The notes below the pieces were generated by a model. The model searched no databases. It was not told where the DNA came from and worked only from the letters and a program-made list of their open reading frames with translations. From assembly GCA_016716435.1 (NCBI GenBank), contig JADJWI010000008.1:1183501-1247500 (forward strand): DNA of 64,000 bases, given 5' to 3'. Below are positions 8,147-16,818 of this stretch, in pieces. The translations under genes were made by a program, and so were the position numbers. Origin of the DNA: Acidobacteriota bacterium. Its GTDB lineage: Bacteria; Acidobacteriota; Blastocatellia; Pyrinomonadales; Pyrinomonadaceae. How positions within the stretch are numbered: position 1 is the first letter of the stretch; each line of letters opens with the position of its first letter.

Positions 8147-9826
8147 ATGGACAACAATTTTGCGGTGATCTCAGCAACGGTGAGTGATCGGGGATTGAGC
8201 GAAAAGCGGCCCGAGAATGAAGATTCGTTCGTCGCGATGGACGCAGCCGGGCTTTATGCCGTCGCAGATGGCGTCGGCGGGGCTCAGGCAGGCGATGTTG
8301 CTTCGCAAATGGCGGTCGAGATCCTTGGCGAGGCGTTCACGCATTACGGCGATTCTGTCGATCCCGAAGACATAATGCAGGTCGCTCTCGAGCGTGCGAA
8401 CGAAGCGATCTACCGGATGTCCACCGAGCTTCCGCAACTTTCGACAATGGCGACGACCATCGCCGCGGTCCATATTTCCGGAAACATCGTGACCATCGCC
8501 CACGTCGGCGATTCACGTGTCTATCGGGTCGACCCCGACGGTGTTCTCCATCGCGAAACGAACGATCATTCGCTAGTGGAAGAGGAAGTTCGTGCGGGCC
8601 GGATGACGCCCGAGCAGGCCGCGAACCACCCGAGCAAGAACGTTATCAGCCGAGCACTGGGAGCGGAAGCTACTGTCGCTGTTGAACTTAAGACCATAAT
8701 GGTCGATCCGGGAACGAGTTTTCTCGTGTGTTCGGACGGGATAACGCGTCACCTGGAGGACCCCGAGCTTGAGCATCTGATGACGACCGGAATGGCCCCG
8801 GATATGCTTGTCACGCAGATGAAGGATATCTGCTACGACCGCGGGGCTGAGGATAACCTGACCGCGATCGTCATAAAGATACTGCCGACCGTCCTTGAGA
8901 ACCGCGAGGACGGCGTCGGGGCCGCAGCGGTTACAGGCCCGATCGAATTCCCTGCCACACAGGATCTTGCGGAGGAAGAAACGATAGCAACAGCCCGTTC
9001 GCCTTTTGACGCTCCGGTGGCTGATGAAGCCGCCGAGGAAAACAATGCCCTCGACGATCTGCGTCGTGAAATGTCGGATGACGATGACGCCGAAACGCCG
9101 GTGAACGATGATGAATTTCTGGGCGGGCTTGATGATAACGGCCAGATCATCGAGACACCAAAGAAAGACTATGCCTCTTCCGGTTTCGTCGTTCCGGCCG
9201 ATGAGCCGAGGCCACAACCGCCCAAAGAGGATTTCAAGATGTTCGGCGCCAATGGTGATGCCGAGGTAGAAACTACGCGCTCAGGCGGCAGCTTCCTTTC
9301 TAAATTGCTTTCTGCCGTTGTTTGGCTTGTGCTCGGCGGGATAATCGGCGTGGCAGGTTACTATTACTGGCACCTCAACAATCCGATAGTACAGCAATCC
9401 CCGCCGCAGCTCATTGAGCGATCGTCGGATGTGCAGGTATCTTCGCTCGAAGAGTCTCGTAGGCTGGTCGATGCCGACCCGAAGGGTTATCTGGAGAAAA
9501 ATTCCGCCACGCCGCAGGACGCTGTGGACCATTATCTGTTGGGTCGGGCGTTGTTGCTGGATGGAAAATATTTTGAATCACAGCGGCAACTTCGAATGGC
9601 GAAAGAAAAGCTCGGAGAGGCCGACCAGAAGGATCGGGCGACGATCGCTGCTGAGATCGCACTCGCAAATGCGATAATCTCAAGCGGACCTGCGACCGAG
9701 GCTTTCAAACGGGAGCTAGAAACAGCCCCGCCGGTAAATTCGAATGCTAACGCCAATGCCTCTTTGATCCAGAGCGGCAACACGGCCGCGAACACCGCCC
9801 CGGCGAACGCTAACGCTCAACCCTGA
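8147..9826 (+). CDS. PP2C-family Ser/Thr protein phosphatase with membrane anchor
   Basis: A 559-residue protein. Residues ~5-240 are a PPM/PP2C phosphatase of the Stp1/PrpC/PstP type: metal-binding Asp residues in RPENEDSF and YAVADGVGGAQAG, then HVGDSRVYR, DHSLVEEEV, LVCSDGITRHL and the final EDNLTAIVI. A long acidic linker (~245-375) leads to one transmembrane segment (~385-410, LLSAVVWLVLGGIIGVAGYYYW) and an extracytoplasmic C-terminal region with a short TPR-like stretch and an Asn/Ala-rich tail. It should dephosphorylate phosphoserine/threonine proteins at the inner face of the membrane. The layout (phosphatase, linker, one TM, outer domain) and the FHA-PBP-SEDS neighbours mirror mycobacterial PstP. 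Its stop overlaps the convergent trmH-type gene by 10 bp. Confidence 0.88.
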   Translation: MDNNFAVISATVSDRGLSEKRPENEDSFVAMDAAGLYAVADGVGGAQAGDVASQMAVEILGEAFTHYGDSVDPEDIMQVALERANEAIYRMSTELPQLSTMATTIAAVHISGNIVTIAHVGDSRVYRVDPDGVLHRETNDHSLVEEEVRAGRMTPEQAANHPSKNVISRALGAEATVAVELKTIMVDPGTSFLVCSDGITRHLEDPELEHLMTTGMAPDMLVTQMKDICYDRGAEDNLTAIVIKILPTVLENREDGVGAAAVTGPIEFPATQDLAEEETIATARSPFDAPVADEAAEENNALDDLRREMSDDDDAETPVNDDEFLGGLDDNGQIIETPKKDYASSGFVVPADEPRPQPPKEDFKMFGANGDAEVETTRSGGSFLSKLLSAVVWLVLGGIIGVAGYYYWHLNNPIVQQSPPQLIERSSDVQVSSLEESRRLVDADPKGYLEKNSATPQDAVDHYLLGRALLLDGKYFESQRQLRMAKEKLGEADQKDRATIAAEIALANAIISSGPATEAFKRELETAPPVNSNANANASLIQSGNTAANTAPANANAQP

Positions 9827-10620
9827 ACCTGCCTGCGGGCTTCGAACAGGATAATGCCGGCCGAGACCGCCAGATTGAGGCTCTCGACCGGCTTTTCCAT
9901 TTCGATCGCAATGCGTTCGTCGAGTTGGGCCTCGATCTCCGGCGAGATCCCGTACGCTTCCGAACCAAAAACGAGCAGACGCGGCCGCGTCCAATCAACC
10001 GCGGTATGAGCGACCGCCCCATCCATCGTAGTGCCCGAAAGGGCCCATCCCAATTCTCTGGCCCGACCCGCGACCAAACCTTCGTCGGCTTTCTCAATTA
10101 TCTGCAGCCGAAACGAGGAGCCCATCGATGCCCTCAGTGCCTTTGGCGAAAATGCGTCCGTCGAGCCTACGGTTGTTATAACTATTCGGACCCCGGCGGC
10201 CTCTGCCGTGCGAAGTATCGCTCCGAGATTTGCGGGATTATTCACACGGCTCAGCATCAGAACGAGCGGCAGCCCGCCCGATTCTTGCGAGCCAAATACA
10301 TCCTCAATTTCTGTCATTGGCCGCATTGCGATCAGGATCACGCCCTGCGGAGATTCCGTATCAGCGATCGAGGCAAACAGCTTGTTTGGAAGTTCGTAGA
10401 TCGGGACGCGGGAACGCTCGAGAGCCGTACGGGTCGCTCCATCATCCTCGCGAGCGAGAAATTCGTTCGACACAAATCCGTGGCTGATCACGAGGCCCGA
10501 ACCTAGCGCTTCGAGAGCAAGCCGCTTCCCTTCGATGAAGATCTTGCCCGGCTCTTTGCCGCTCCTAACACGCAATGCGTGCTTGATCTTTTCGTTGTCG
10601 CGGCTGGTTATTCTCTCCAT
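9817..10620 (-). CDS. TrmH/SpoU-family RNA 2'-O-methyltransferase
   Basis: A 267-residue SPOUT methyltransferase. The N-terminal ~95 residues are an RNA-binding substrate domain (MERITSRDNEKIKHALRVRS, then EGKRLALEAL). The catalytic trefoil-knot domain shows the three SpoU motifs: motif 1 NPANLGAILRTAEAAG with the conserved Asn and Arg, motif 2 LLVFGSEAYGIS, and motif 3 EMEKPVESLNLAVSAGIILFE with the SLN triplet. It transfers a methyl group from SAM to a ribose 2'-OH on rRNA or tRNA; the exact target (an RlmB- or TsnR-like site) cannot be told by eye. It is a single gene, convergent with the phosphatase and divergent from the carboxylase gene 74 bp away. Confidence 0.88.
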   Translation of the reverse strand: MERITSRDNEKIKHALRVRSGKEPGKIFIEGKRLALEALGSGLVISHGFVSNEFLAREDDGATRTALERSRVPIYELPNKLFASIADTESPQGVILIAMRPMTEIEDVFGSQESGGLPLVLMLSRVNNPANLGAILRTAEAAGVRIVITTVGSTDAFSPKALRASMGSSFRLQIIEKADEGLVAGRARELGWALSGTTMDGAVAHTAVDWTRPRLLVFGSEAYGISPEIEAQLDERIAIEMEKPVESLNLAVSAGIILFEARRQVQG

Positions 10621-10694
10621 ATCGGCGGCGGAGTGTTAGTTTGCGAACGTTTATACGCTAGAATCGGAATTTACGGATAAATACTGCAAACGCT

Positions 10695-12257
10695 ATGAAA
10701 CCAGAAACCCAGGCGATTAACAAACTTGACGAACTGCTCGAACTTAACGAGCGTGCCGAGCTCGGCGGCGGCGAGGCCCGGCTTGAAAAGCAGCGGGCCG
10801 CGGGCAAAATGACCGCCCGCGAGCGGATCGAGTTCTTGCTGGATGAAGGCACTTTTGAAGAGTTTGATAAGTTCGTCGTCCATCGCTCGACCGACTTTGG
10901 GCTGGATAAGCAGCGGTTCCCTGGCGACGGCGTCTTGACCGGGCACGGAAAGATCGACGGGCGGCACGTCTTTGTTTTTGCTCAGGACTTCACCGTTTTC
11001 GGTGGTTCGCTTTCGGAAACACACGCTCAGAAGATCTGCAAGATAATGGACCTTGCGATGAAGACCGGTGCTCCGGTTATCGGGCTGAACGACAGCGGCG
11101 GAGCCAGAATTCAGGAAGGCGTCGTCTCGCTCGGCGGTTATGCCGACATCTTTTTGCGGAACACGCTGGCGAGCGGTGTGGTGCCGCAGATCAGCTGCAT
11201 TCTTGGCCCTTGTGCGGGCGGAGCGGTCTATTCGCCGGCGATCACGGACTTTAACGTGATGGTAAAGGATACGTCCTATATGTTCATCACCGGGCCGGAT
11301 GTGATCAGGACCGTGACGCACGAAGAGGTGACAAAGGACGAGCTTGGCGGTGCCTTGACGCATAACTCGAAGTCGGGCGTCGCACATTTTGCCGCGGATT
11401 CGGACGAGCACGCCCTCAGGATCACACGCGAGCTGATCTCGTTCATACCGTCAAACAACATGGAAGATCCGCCATTTGTGGCCTCCGCCGACCCCGCAAC
11501 GCGGATCGACAAGGAACTGAACACGCTCGTCCCCGAAAACGCGAATATGCCTTACGACATTCGCGACATCATCACGCGGGTGGTTGACGACGGCTATTTC
11601 TTTGAGGTGCAGGATCTTTTTGCACAGAATATCGTCATCGGCTTTGCCAGGCTCGGCGGGCATTCGGTCGGGATAGTCGCCAACCAGCCGGCCTTTCTTG
11701 CAGGCGTTTTGGATATCGATGCCTCGGTAAAAGCCGCACGCTTCGTCCGCTTTTGCGATTGTTTTAACATCCCACTGATCACGTTTGAGGACGTTCCCGG
11801 ATTTCTTCCGGGCGTCGATCAGGAGCACCACGGGATAATCCGCCACGGTGCGAAGCTGCTTTATGCCTTTGCCGAAGCGACCGTGCCGAAGATCACCGTG
11901 ATCACAAGAAAAGCCTACGGCGGTGCGTACTGCGTTATGGCCTCGAAGCACATTCGGACGGACGTCAATTTCGCGTATCCGACGGCTGAGATTGCCGTAA
12001 TGGGAGCGGAAGGTGCGGTCGGAATACTGTATAGGAAGGAGCTGGCGGAGGCGGAAAATTCCGAGACGGCGAGGCAGGAAAAGATCGCCGAGTTTCAGAA
12101 TAAGCTCGCGAATCCCTATGTGGCGGCGGAAAAGGGGTTTGTCGACGAGGTGATCGAGCCGGCATTTACACGGCCAAAGCTGATAAGGGCACTGGAGATG
12201 ACCCGGAACAAGCGCGACACCAATCCGCCGAAGAAACATGGCAATATTCCGCTTTAG
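10695..12257 (+). CDS. Acyl-CoA (propionyl-CoA type) carboxylase beta subunit / carboxyltransferase
   Basis: A 520-residue biotin-dependent carboxyltransferase, full length for PccB/MmdA proteins (~510-520). Visible family features are GKMTARERIEFLLDEGTFEE near the N-terminus, DFTVFGGSLSETHAQKI, the oxyanion-hole loop GLNDSGGARIQEGV, LGPCAGGAVYSPAI, and in the second crotonase-fold half DVPGFLPGVDQEHHGIIRHG and TRKAYGGAYCVMASKH. The reaction moves CO2 from carboxybiotin to propionyl-CoA (giving methylmalonyl-CoA) or a related acyl-CoA in the cytoplasm. No biotin carboxylase or BCCP gene lies in the window, so the partner subunits must be encoded elsewhere. The substrate is inferred from family resemblance; acetyl-CoA cannot be excluded. 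Confidence 0.9.
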   Translation: MKPETQAINKLDELLELNERAELGGGEARLEKQRAAGKMTARERIEFLLDEGTFEEFDKFVVHRSTDFGLDKQRFPGDGVLTGHGKIDGRHVFVFAQDFTVFGGSLSETHAQKICKIMDLAMKTGAPVIGLNDSGGARIQEGVVSLGGYADIFLRNTLASGVVPQISCILGPCAGGAVYSPAITDFNVMVKDTSYMFITGPDVIRTVTHEEVTKDELGGALTHNSKSGVAHFAADSDEHALRITRELISFIPSNNMEDPPFVASADPATRIDKELNTLVPENANMPYDIRDIITRVVDDGYFFEVQDLFAQNIVIGFARLGGHSVGIVANQPAFLAGVLDIDASVKAARFVRFCDCFNIPLITFEDVPGFLPGVDQEHHGIIRHGAKLLYAFAEATVPKITVITRKAYGGAYCVMASKHIRTDVNFAYPTAEIAVMGAEGAVGILYRKELAEAENSETARQEKIAEFQNKLANPYVAAEKGFVDEVIEPAFTRPKLIRALEMTRNKRDTNPPKKHGNIPL

Positions 12258-12269
12258 GCGTAGCTTTAG

Positions 12270-12328
12270 CTGTCGGATCGCGACAGTTAACCTTGACTCT
12301 ATTGTTTAGCCGTAACTTGTTGACTCTA
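12270..12328 (+). promoter_or_regulatory. Hairpin and repeated TTGACTCTA upstream of alr
   Basis: The 104-bp gap between the carboxylase and alr contains a CTGTCG-GATCG-CGACAG hairpin (12270-12286) without a T tract. It also has two copies of TTGACTCTA (12293-12301 and 12320-12328), each starting with a -35-like TTGACT. They may mark a promoter region or an operator; no clean -10 box was found. Confidence 0.25.
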
Positions 12329-12361
12329 CACAGTTTGAGTATTTATTGATCAAACACTTTA

Positions 12362-13501
12362 ATGCCAGAAATATTCCCCAGCCGGCCAACCAAAGCCATT
12401 ATTGATCACGCCGCACTCGTCGAGAACGTGCGGTCGATCCGTGAGTTCATCGGCCCGGGCCCGAAATTCATGGCGGTCGTCAAGGCAAATGCTTATGGCC
12501 ACGGGGCTATCGAGTGCTCGCAAACACTTGAGAAAGCAGGGGTTGATTGGTTCGGCGTCGCAACACTTGAGGAAGCACATGAACTTCGCAAGAACGGGAT
12601 AGCGAGCCCGATAACGTGCTTTGGATCCGTATGGCCGGGCCAGGAAACCGCATTTTTTGAGCATTTCGTTATTCCGGCCATATTTTCACTGGAAACGGCT
12701 AAACGATTAGACGAAACAGCTGCAAAATGCGGAGTCGAAGCCCGGGTCCACTTGAAATTGGATACAGGAATGGGCCGTGTCGGGCTGCGTTTTGATGAGC
12801 TCGAAGGATTTCTGCAAGAGATCGCGGAACTGCGACACCTTAGAATCACGGGGCTAATGACCCATTTTGCCGCTGCCGATGACCTCTCGCAGGCCGATTT
12901 TACGGGGCTGCAGATAGCTCGATTTAAGAGCTCACTTGAACTATTGAGAAAGGCAGGCCTTGAGCCGGAAGTTGTCGATCTTGCGAATTCGCCCGGTGCG
13001 GTCGTTTATCCCGAATCGAGGGGAAAGATGGTCCGCATCGGCGGGATAATGTACGGCCTCGGCGATGACGTCCTTCCCCGCGATGTTCCAGGCCCCAAGC
13101 TTAAACCAGTTCTCTCGCTGGTCACAAAGGTCGCCATGGTGAAACGCATAAACGTTGGTGAGTCAATAGGATACGGGCGATCGTATACGGCAGAACGCGA
13201 GGTTACAGCGGCTGTTTTGCCCATTGGTTACAATGATGGATACTGTCGAGCTCTTTCCGGGCTCTCAGACGTTCTTATCCGCGGCATACGCTGCCGTGTC
13301 CTAGGCCGAATTTCGATGGACTGGATCACCGTTGACGCGACCGCGATACCAAATATAGAGGCCGGCGAGGAGGTCGTATTGATCGGAAGTTCGGGCGATG
13401 AAACGATCACTGCCGCCGAGCTCGCCGGAATTTCGGGTTCTATCTCGTACGAGATCACCTGCGGAATCGGGTCACGGGTACCTAGAATTCACACTAAGTA
13501 A
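12362..13501 (+). CDS. alr: Alanine racemase
   Basis: A 379-residue PLP enzyme that interconverts L- and D-alanine, supplying D-Ala for peptidoglycan. The PLP-binding lysine is Lys41 in MAVVKANAYGHG. Other family features are LKLDTGMGRVGLR, LTHFAAADD-type strand (LMTHFAAADD), NSPGAVVYPES, and the C-terminal catalytic region with ESIGYGRSYTAE (catalytic Tyr) and GRISMDWITVD. The length is that of a single-copy Alr. The start ATG is the first in frame after the upstream stop codons; the putative promoter region lies in the 104-bp gap before it. The cell-wall theme (PBP, SEDS, Alr) is shared with genes up to 8 kb away, but this gene is not in their operon. Confidence 0.93.
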   Translation: MPEIFPSRPTKAIIDHAALVENVRSIREFIGPGPKFMAVVKANAYGHGAIECSQTLEKAGVDWFGVATLEEAHELRKNGIASPITCFGSVWPGQETAFFEHFVIPAIFSLETAKRLDETAAKCGVEARVHLKLDTGMGRVGLRFDELEGFLQEIAELRHLRITGLMTHFAAADDLSQADFTGLQIARFKSSLELLRKAGLEPEVVDLANSPGAVVYPESRGKMVRIGGIMYGLGDDVLPRDVPGPKLKPVLSLVTKVAMVKRINVGESIGYGRSYTAEREVTAAVLPIGYNDGYCRALSGLSDVLIRGIRCRVLGRISMDWITVDATAIPNIEAGEEVVLIGSSGDETITAAELAGISGSISYEITCGIGSRVPRIHTK

Positions 13502-13560
13502 GCTAGATACGACCTAAATAAACAGATGGTATCTGTTATGAATACGCGGGTTAGTATGTT

Positions 13561-14412
13561 GTGTATAAATCACTTTTAAGGTACTACAATAGGTTAATTT
13601 CCACAGGTGCCTTCGAGCGGTCGGCCGAGGTCGCCTTCTATTTCGTATTTGCATTCTTCCCGCTCTTGTATTGCCTGGTCAATATCGCAGGACTACTTCT
13701 CGGCTCGACCACCGAGATGAGGGCCGAGCTCTTCAGCTACCTTTACCGGATAATGCCGGATACAGCGTTCGAACTCGTCCGCGTTACGGTCGCGGAGATC
13801 ATAGAGAGCAGCAGCCCAGGCAAGCTCATCCTCGGGCTAGGCGTCACACTCTGGTCTGCCTCTGCTGGCATTGACGGCCTCCGAGCCGCGCTCAACGCCG
13901 CCTATGGCGTCCGCGAGCGGCGGCAGATATGGACGACCCGTGGGCTTTCGATCGGAGTTACTCTGCTTTTGATAACTCTGATGCTTTTTTCGTCCTATCT
14001 CGTCTATGTTATTTGGGGCTACACGGGGGGTTCTCATCCCGAAGAGAACGCCGCTGCTCGATCGCTCATCGTTCTTCGCTGGGCCTCGATAGTTGCTGTG
14101 GTTTTTGCTCAGTGCATGATCCTCTATCGGCTTTTGCCAGATATTGACGATCATTCGTGGAAGCGAACGATGCCCGGGGCGATCGCGGCCGTCATGATCT
14201 GGTTGATCCTTACCTTTATCTTCCGGCTTTATATTCAGAATTTTAACACTTACAATCGAGCCTACGGTTCGCTCGGAGCGGTGATGATATTGATGTTCTG
14301 GCTTTACCTCGCGGCTCTTGCGTTAATGCTCGGCGGCGTGATCAACGCCGAATTTATGCATCACCGAAAGAGCCGAGGCCAAGAGCCCTCACCGCCGGCC
14401 GATGCCGACTGA
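13561..14412 (+). CDS. YihY/BrkB-family inner-membrane protein
   Basis: A 283-residue membrane protein with about six hydrophobic helices. The early stretch AEVAFYFVFAFFPLLYCLVN and the mid region RAALNAAYGVRERR match the YihY/UPF0761 (formerly RNase BN/BrkB) family, as does the late FRLYIQNFNTYNRAYGSLGA with the conserved YGSLGA motif. The start is GTG at 13561, since the nearby ATGs are out of frame. The function of this family is unsettled; early claims of RNase or complement-resistance activity are not general. It lies 60 bp after alr and 6 bp before the SIS-domain gene, so it is probably co-transcribed with the latter and with the O-antigen ligase-like gene. Confidence 0.85.
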   Translation: MYKSLLRYYNRLISTGAFERSAEVAFYFVFAFFPLLYCLVNIAGLLLGSTTEMRAELFSYLYRIMPDTAFELVRVTVAEIIESSSPGKLILGLGVTLWSASAGIDGLRAALNAAYGVRERRQIWTTRGLSIGVTLLLITLMLFSSYLVYVIWGYTGGSHPEENAAARSLIVLRWASIVAVVFAQCMILYRLLPDIDDHSWKRTMPGAIAAVMIWLILTFIFRLYIQNFNTYNRAYGSLGAVMILMFWLYLAALALMLGGVINAEFMHHRKSRGQEPSPPADAD

Positions 14413-14418
14413 TCAAAT

Positions 14419-15447
14419 ATGTCGATAATGATCGAAGAGATCTTTGAGCAGCCTCAAGTTCTCGAACAAACCCTCACAGAAGAAAGGCCGAAGGCCGAGG
14501 CTCTTCGCCGCCGGTTAAACGACCGAGACATCGACCTGATAGTCCTCGTCGCCCGCGGAAGCTCGGACAATGCCGCTCTTTTTGGCCGCTATCTGCTGGA
14601 GGTAACGACCGGTATTCCCGTTTCGCTTTCGGCACCCTCGGTCTTTACTTTATATAACGCAAAGCTTGATCTCTCGCGTGCATTGGTCGTCGGCGTTTCG
14701 CAGTCGGGCGAAGGCACGGACATCAATCTCGTGCTCGAGAAGGCGAAGGCCTCGGGAGCATTTACGCTCGCCATAACGAACGAGGCAGATTCTGCGATGG
14801 CCTCGCTTGCAGATGAAACGCTGCTAATCCATGCTGGCCGCGAGCGTTCTGTCGCCGCAACTAAAACCTACACCGGCCAGATGTTGCTGTTTTATCTGCT
14901 GTCGGAGGCCCTCGGCGGCCGGAAGCTCAGCATTGAGAAGATCCCTGAACTTACATCGGGAAGCCTCAAGACGGCGGAGACCATCCGCGGATATGTCGAG
15001 CGATACGCGTTTATGGAGCAGTGCGTTGTTGTCGGCCGTGGGCTTAACTACGGCAATGCTTACGAACTTGCTCTCAAGTTGATGGAAACGTGCTATGTTG
15101 TGGCCGAGCGGTTCTCGTCGGCCGATTTTTTCCACGGTCCGCTGGCCATTGTCGAACGCCGCTTCCCTGTCATTATGTTCGCCCCCGAGGGAGCCGTTAC
15201 ACAGGGCAACGTCGATCTGCTTGAACGGCTCGGCGAGCTTCGCGCGGATTCGCTTTCTATCACAAACAGCCGCCGCGTCGCCGAGCTTTCGTCGCGTTCG
15301 GTGATGCTTGATGAAACCATCGACGAGTTTCTTTCGCCAATTCCCTTCGTTGTGCCGGGCCAACTCTTTGCAGCACATCTTTCGGCTGCGAAGGGCCTTG
15401 ATGCGGACGCTCCGCGATCGCTCAAGAAGGTGACACAGACCATTTGA
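14419..15447 (+). CDS. SIS-domain sugar isomerase/deaminase-like protein (GlmS C-terminal type)
   Basis: A 342-residue protein of two SIS domains, as in the isomerase half of glucosamine-6-phosphate synthase and in NagB-II deaminases. Visible sugar-phosphate-binding motifs are LVARGSSDNAALFGRYLLE, VVGVSQSGEGTDINLVLEKA (SQSG) and SVAATKTYTGQMLL in the first SIS, and VVVGRGLNYGNAYELALKL plus FSSADFFHGPLAI in the second. The glutaminase domain of GlmS is absent, so it would act as a deaminase or isomerase of an amino-sugar phosphate, not as an amidotransferase. Cytoplasmic. It is joined by TGATG overlap to the downstream O-antigen ligase-like gene, which suggests a role in supply of amino sugars for surface glycans, but this is inference. 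Confidence 0.83.
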   Translation: MSIMIEEIFEQPQVLEQTLTEERPKAEALRRRLNDRDIDLIVLVARGSSDNAALFGRYLLEVTTGIPVSLSAPSVFTLYNAKLDLSRALVVGVSQSGEGTDINLVLEKAKASGAFTLAITNEADSAMASLADETLLIHAGRERSVAATKTYTGQMLLFYLLSEALGGRKLSIEKIPELTSGSLKTAETIRGYVERYAFMEQCVVVGRGLNYGNAYELALKLMETCYVVAERFSSADFFHGPLAIVERRFPVIMFAPEGAVTQGNVDLLERLGELRADSLSITNSRRVAELSSRSVMLDETIDEFLSPIPFVVPGQLFAAHLSAAKGLDADAPRSLKKVTQTI

Positions 15448-16742
15448 TGACAGTAAACAGCGAAAGCGAACAGGTTTCTGCCGCCCGTTCGGGGCTTGAG
15501 ACCGTCGTTTTCGTTGTTTTCCTTCTGCTCATAATTTCGCTGGGATTTATGCAGCCGAATGTCCGCTTTTCCGGAATGCGGCTGCAGGTCACGGACCTTC
15601 TTTTTCCTCTCTTTTTTATTGGTTGTGTTGCTGTCGCTTTGAAGGAGCGGTTCGCGATTCGGCCTGATCGCACCTACATTTTCATCGCCATCTATTTCTT
15701 AGTTCTTGCGGTCTCAGCCGCTTTTTCCGTTCAGCCGACGTCGAGCCTTCTGCGGCTTGCGGGCGAGCTTTTTCTCGTGCTTTTGGCCGTCGGTACCGCA
15801 TTTATCGTTCGATCGGAGAGCGAACTGCGAGCGGCAATTTTTGCCTGGATCGCGGCTAGCTCACTCGTCTGCCTGATCGCATTTCTGACCGCCGCATTGT
15901 TCTATATTGACCGTGACAACCTATTGCTGAACTACACGCTCCATCATTACGGCTCGCTGCCGCCCGGTAATTATCCGCGGGTTCATAGTACTTTCGTTTA
16001 CCCTGCAATGCTCGCAAATTACCTGACCGTCTCGGTCGTTTTCCTATTGTTCGGCAAGGTGAAGGAATGGTTCCGGCGCTCGTTCTGGCCATTGTTTATT
16101 CTGCACCTCGCGGGCGCGGGTTTTACTGTGACGCCCGGGCTCGGCGGCCTCATTCTCGGAATTGGGCTTTTCGTTTGGGTATTTCGAGATCCGGCGAATT
16201 CGTCGCGGCTGGCGTTCGCGGCCCTGACGATCGGCATTCTGGCCGCGATTGGTTCGGTCGTTGTATCTGCCGTTACGACACGCCCGATCCCAAGCTCCCC
16301 GTTCTGGTTTGACGCCTTTGGTTACCGGATCGACCCGACCCAGCGATTGCTTACTTGGATCGGTGCTTGGCAGACGATGCTCGAGTATCCACTGACCGGC
16401 CGCGGCCTCGGGCTTGACGTTGCTCGCGTATATTTCGAAGCACCGTCAGGGCAAAAGCAGATGCTCACGGATGCCCATAACACATGGCTTAACATCGGCG
16501 GACAGGCAGGCGTTCCGGGCTTTCTTGCCTCGATAATGTTGACCCTGGCGCTTATCGGACGCAGCTTGCCGCTTAGCGCGACCCGTGCGCCATCTTATCT
16601 AGCGATGTTCGGCGTTGCGTTCATCGCCGCTTTTATCGCACAGGGATTTGTCGGATCCTTTGAGAATGCACGGCATCTCTGGGTATTGATCGGGCTTTTG
16701 ATCGCCGCGGCAAGGCTGCACGAGGCCGATGCGGAGCTTTAG
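15447..16742 (+). CDS. O-antigen ligase / Wzy-type polymerase family membrane protein
   Basis: A 431-residue polytopic protein with ten or more predicted helices. The large extracytoplasmic loop contains EYPLTGRGLGLDVARVYFE and DAHNTWLNIGGQAGVPGFL, the pattern typical of the Wzy_C (O-antigen ligase) family, where the His in the H-N-x-(Y/W/F)-L motif is functionally important. These enzymes join or polymerise lipid-linked glycans at the outer face of the inner membrane. The ATG at 15447 shares its A with the TGA of the SIS gene; an in-frame TTG one codon earlier is less likely. No glycosyltransferase or flippase is next to it, so the glycan involved (LPS, capsule or exopolysaccharide) is unknown. 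Confidence 0.82.
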   Translation: MTVNSESEQVSAARSGLETVVFVVFLLLIISLGFMQPNVRFSGMRLQVTDLLFPLFFIGCVAVALKERFAIRPDRTYIFIAIYFLVLAVSAAFSVQPTSSLLRLAGELFLVLLAVGTAFIVRSESELRAAIFAWIAASSLVCLIAFLTAALFYIDRDNLLLNYTLHHYGSLPPGNYPRVHSTFVYPAMLANYLTVSVVFLLFGKVKEWFRRSFWPLFILHLAGAGFTVTPGLGGLILGIGLFVWVFRDPANSSRLAFAALTIGILAAIGSVVVSAVTTRPIPSSPFWFDAFGYRIDPTQRLLTWIGAWQTMLEYPLTGRGLGLDVARVYFEAPSGQKQMLTDAHNTWLNIGGQAGVPGFLASIMLTLALIGRSLPLSATRAPSYLAMFGVAFIAAFIAQGFVGSFENARHLWVLIGLLIAAARLHEADAEL

Positions 16743-16818
16743 TTTTGATCGAAAACTGATATACTTTTTTGAGTCCTGCCTAGCGACGATTTTTTTCAAC
16801 CAAACTCGGAGGTATCCG

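Noticed and set aside
12258..12361. Intrinsic terminator after the carboxylase gene
   Set aside because: The CTGTCG/CGACAG hairpin is only 6 bp and has no T tract, so it is listed only as a low-confidence element.
16729..16818. Upstream ATG for the M28/FG-GAP peptidase
   Set aside because: It would overlap the previous gene, put 30 odd residues before the signal peptide, and has no ribosome site; TTG at 16819 has GGAGG.
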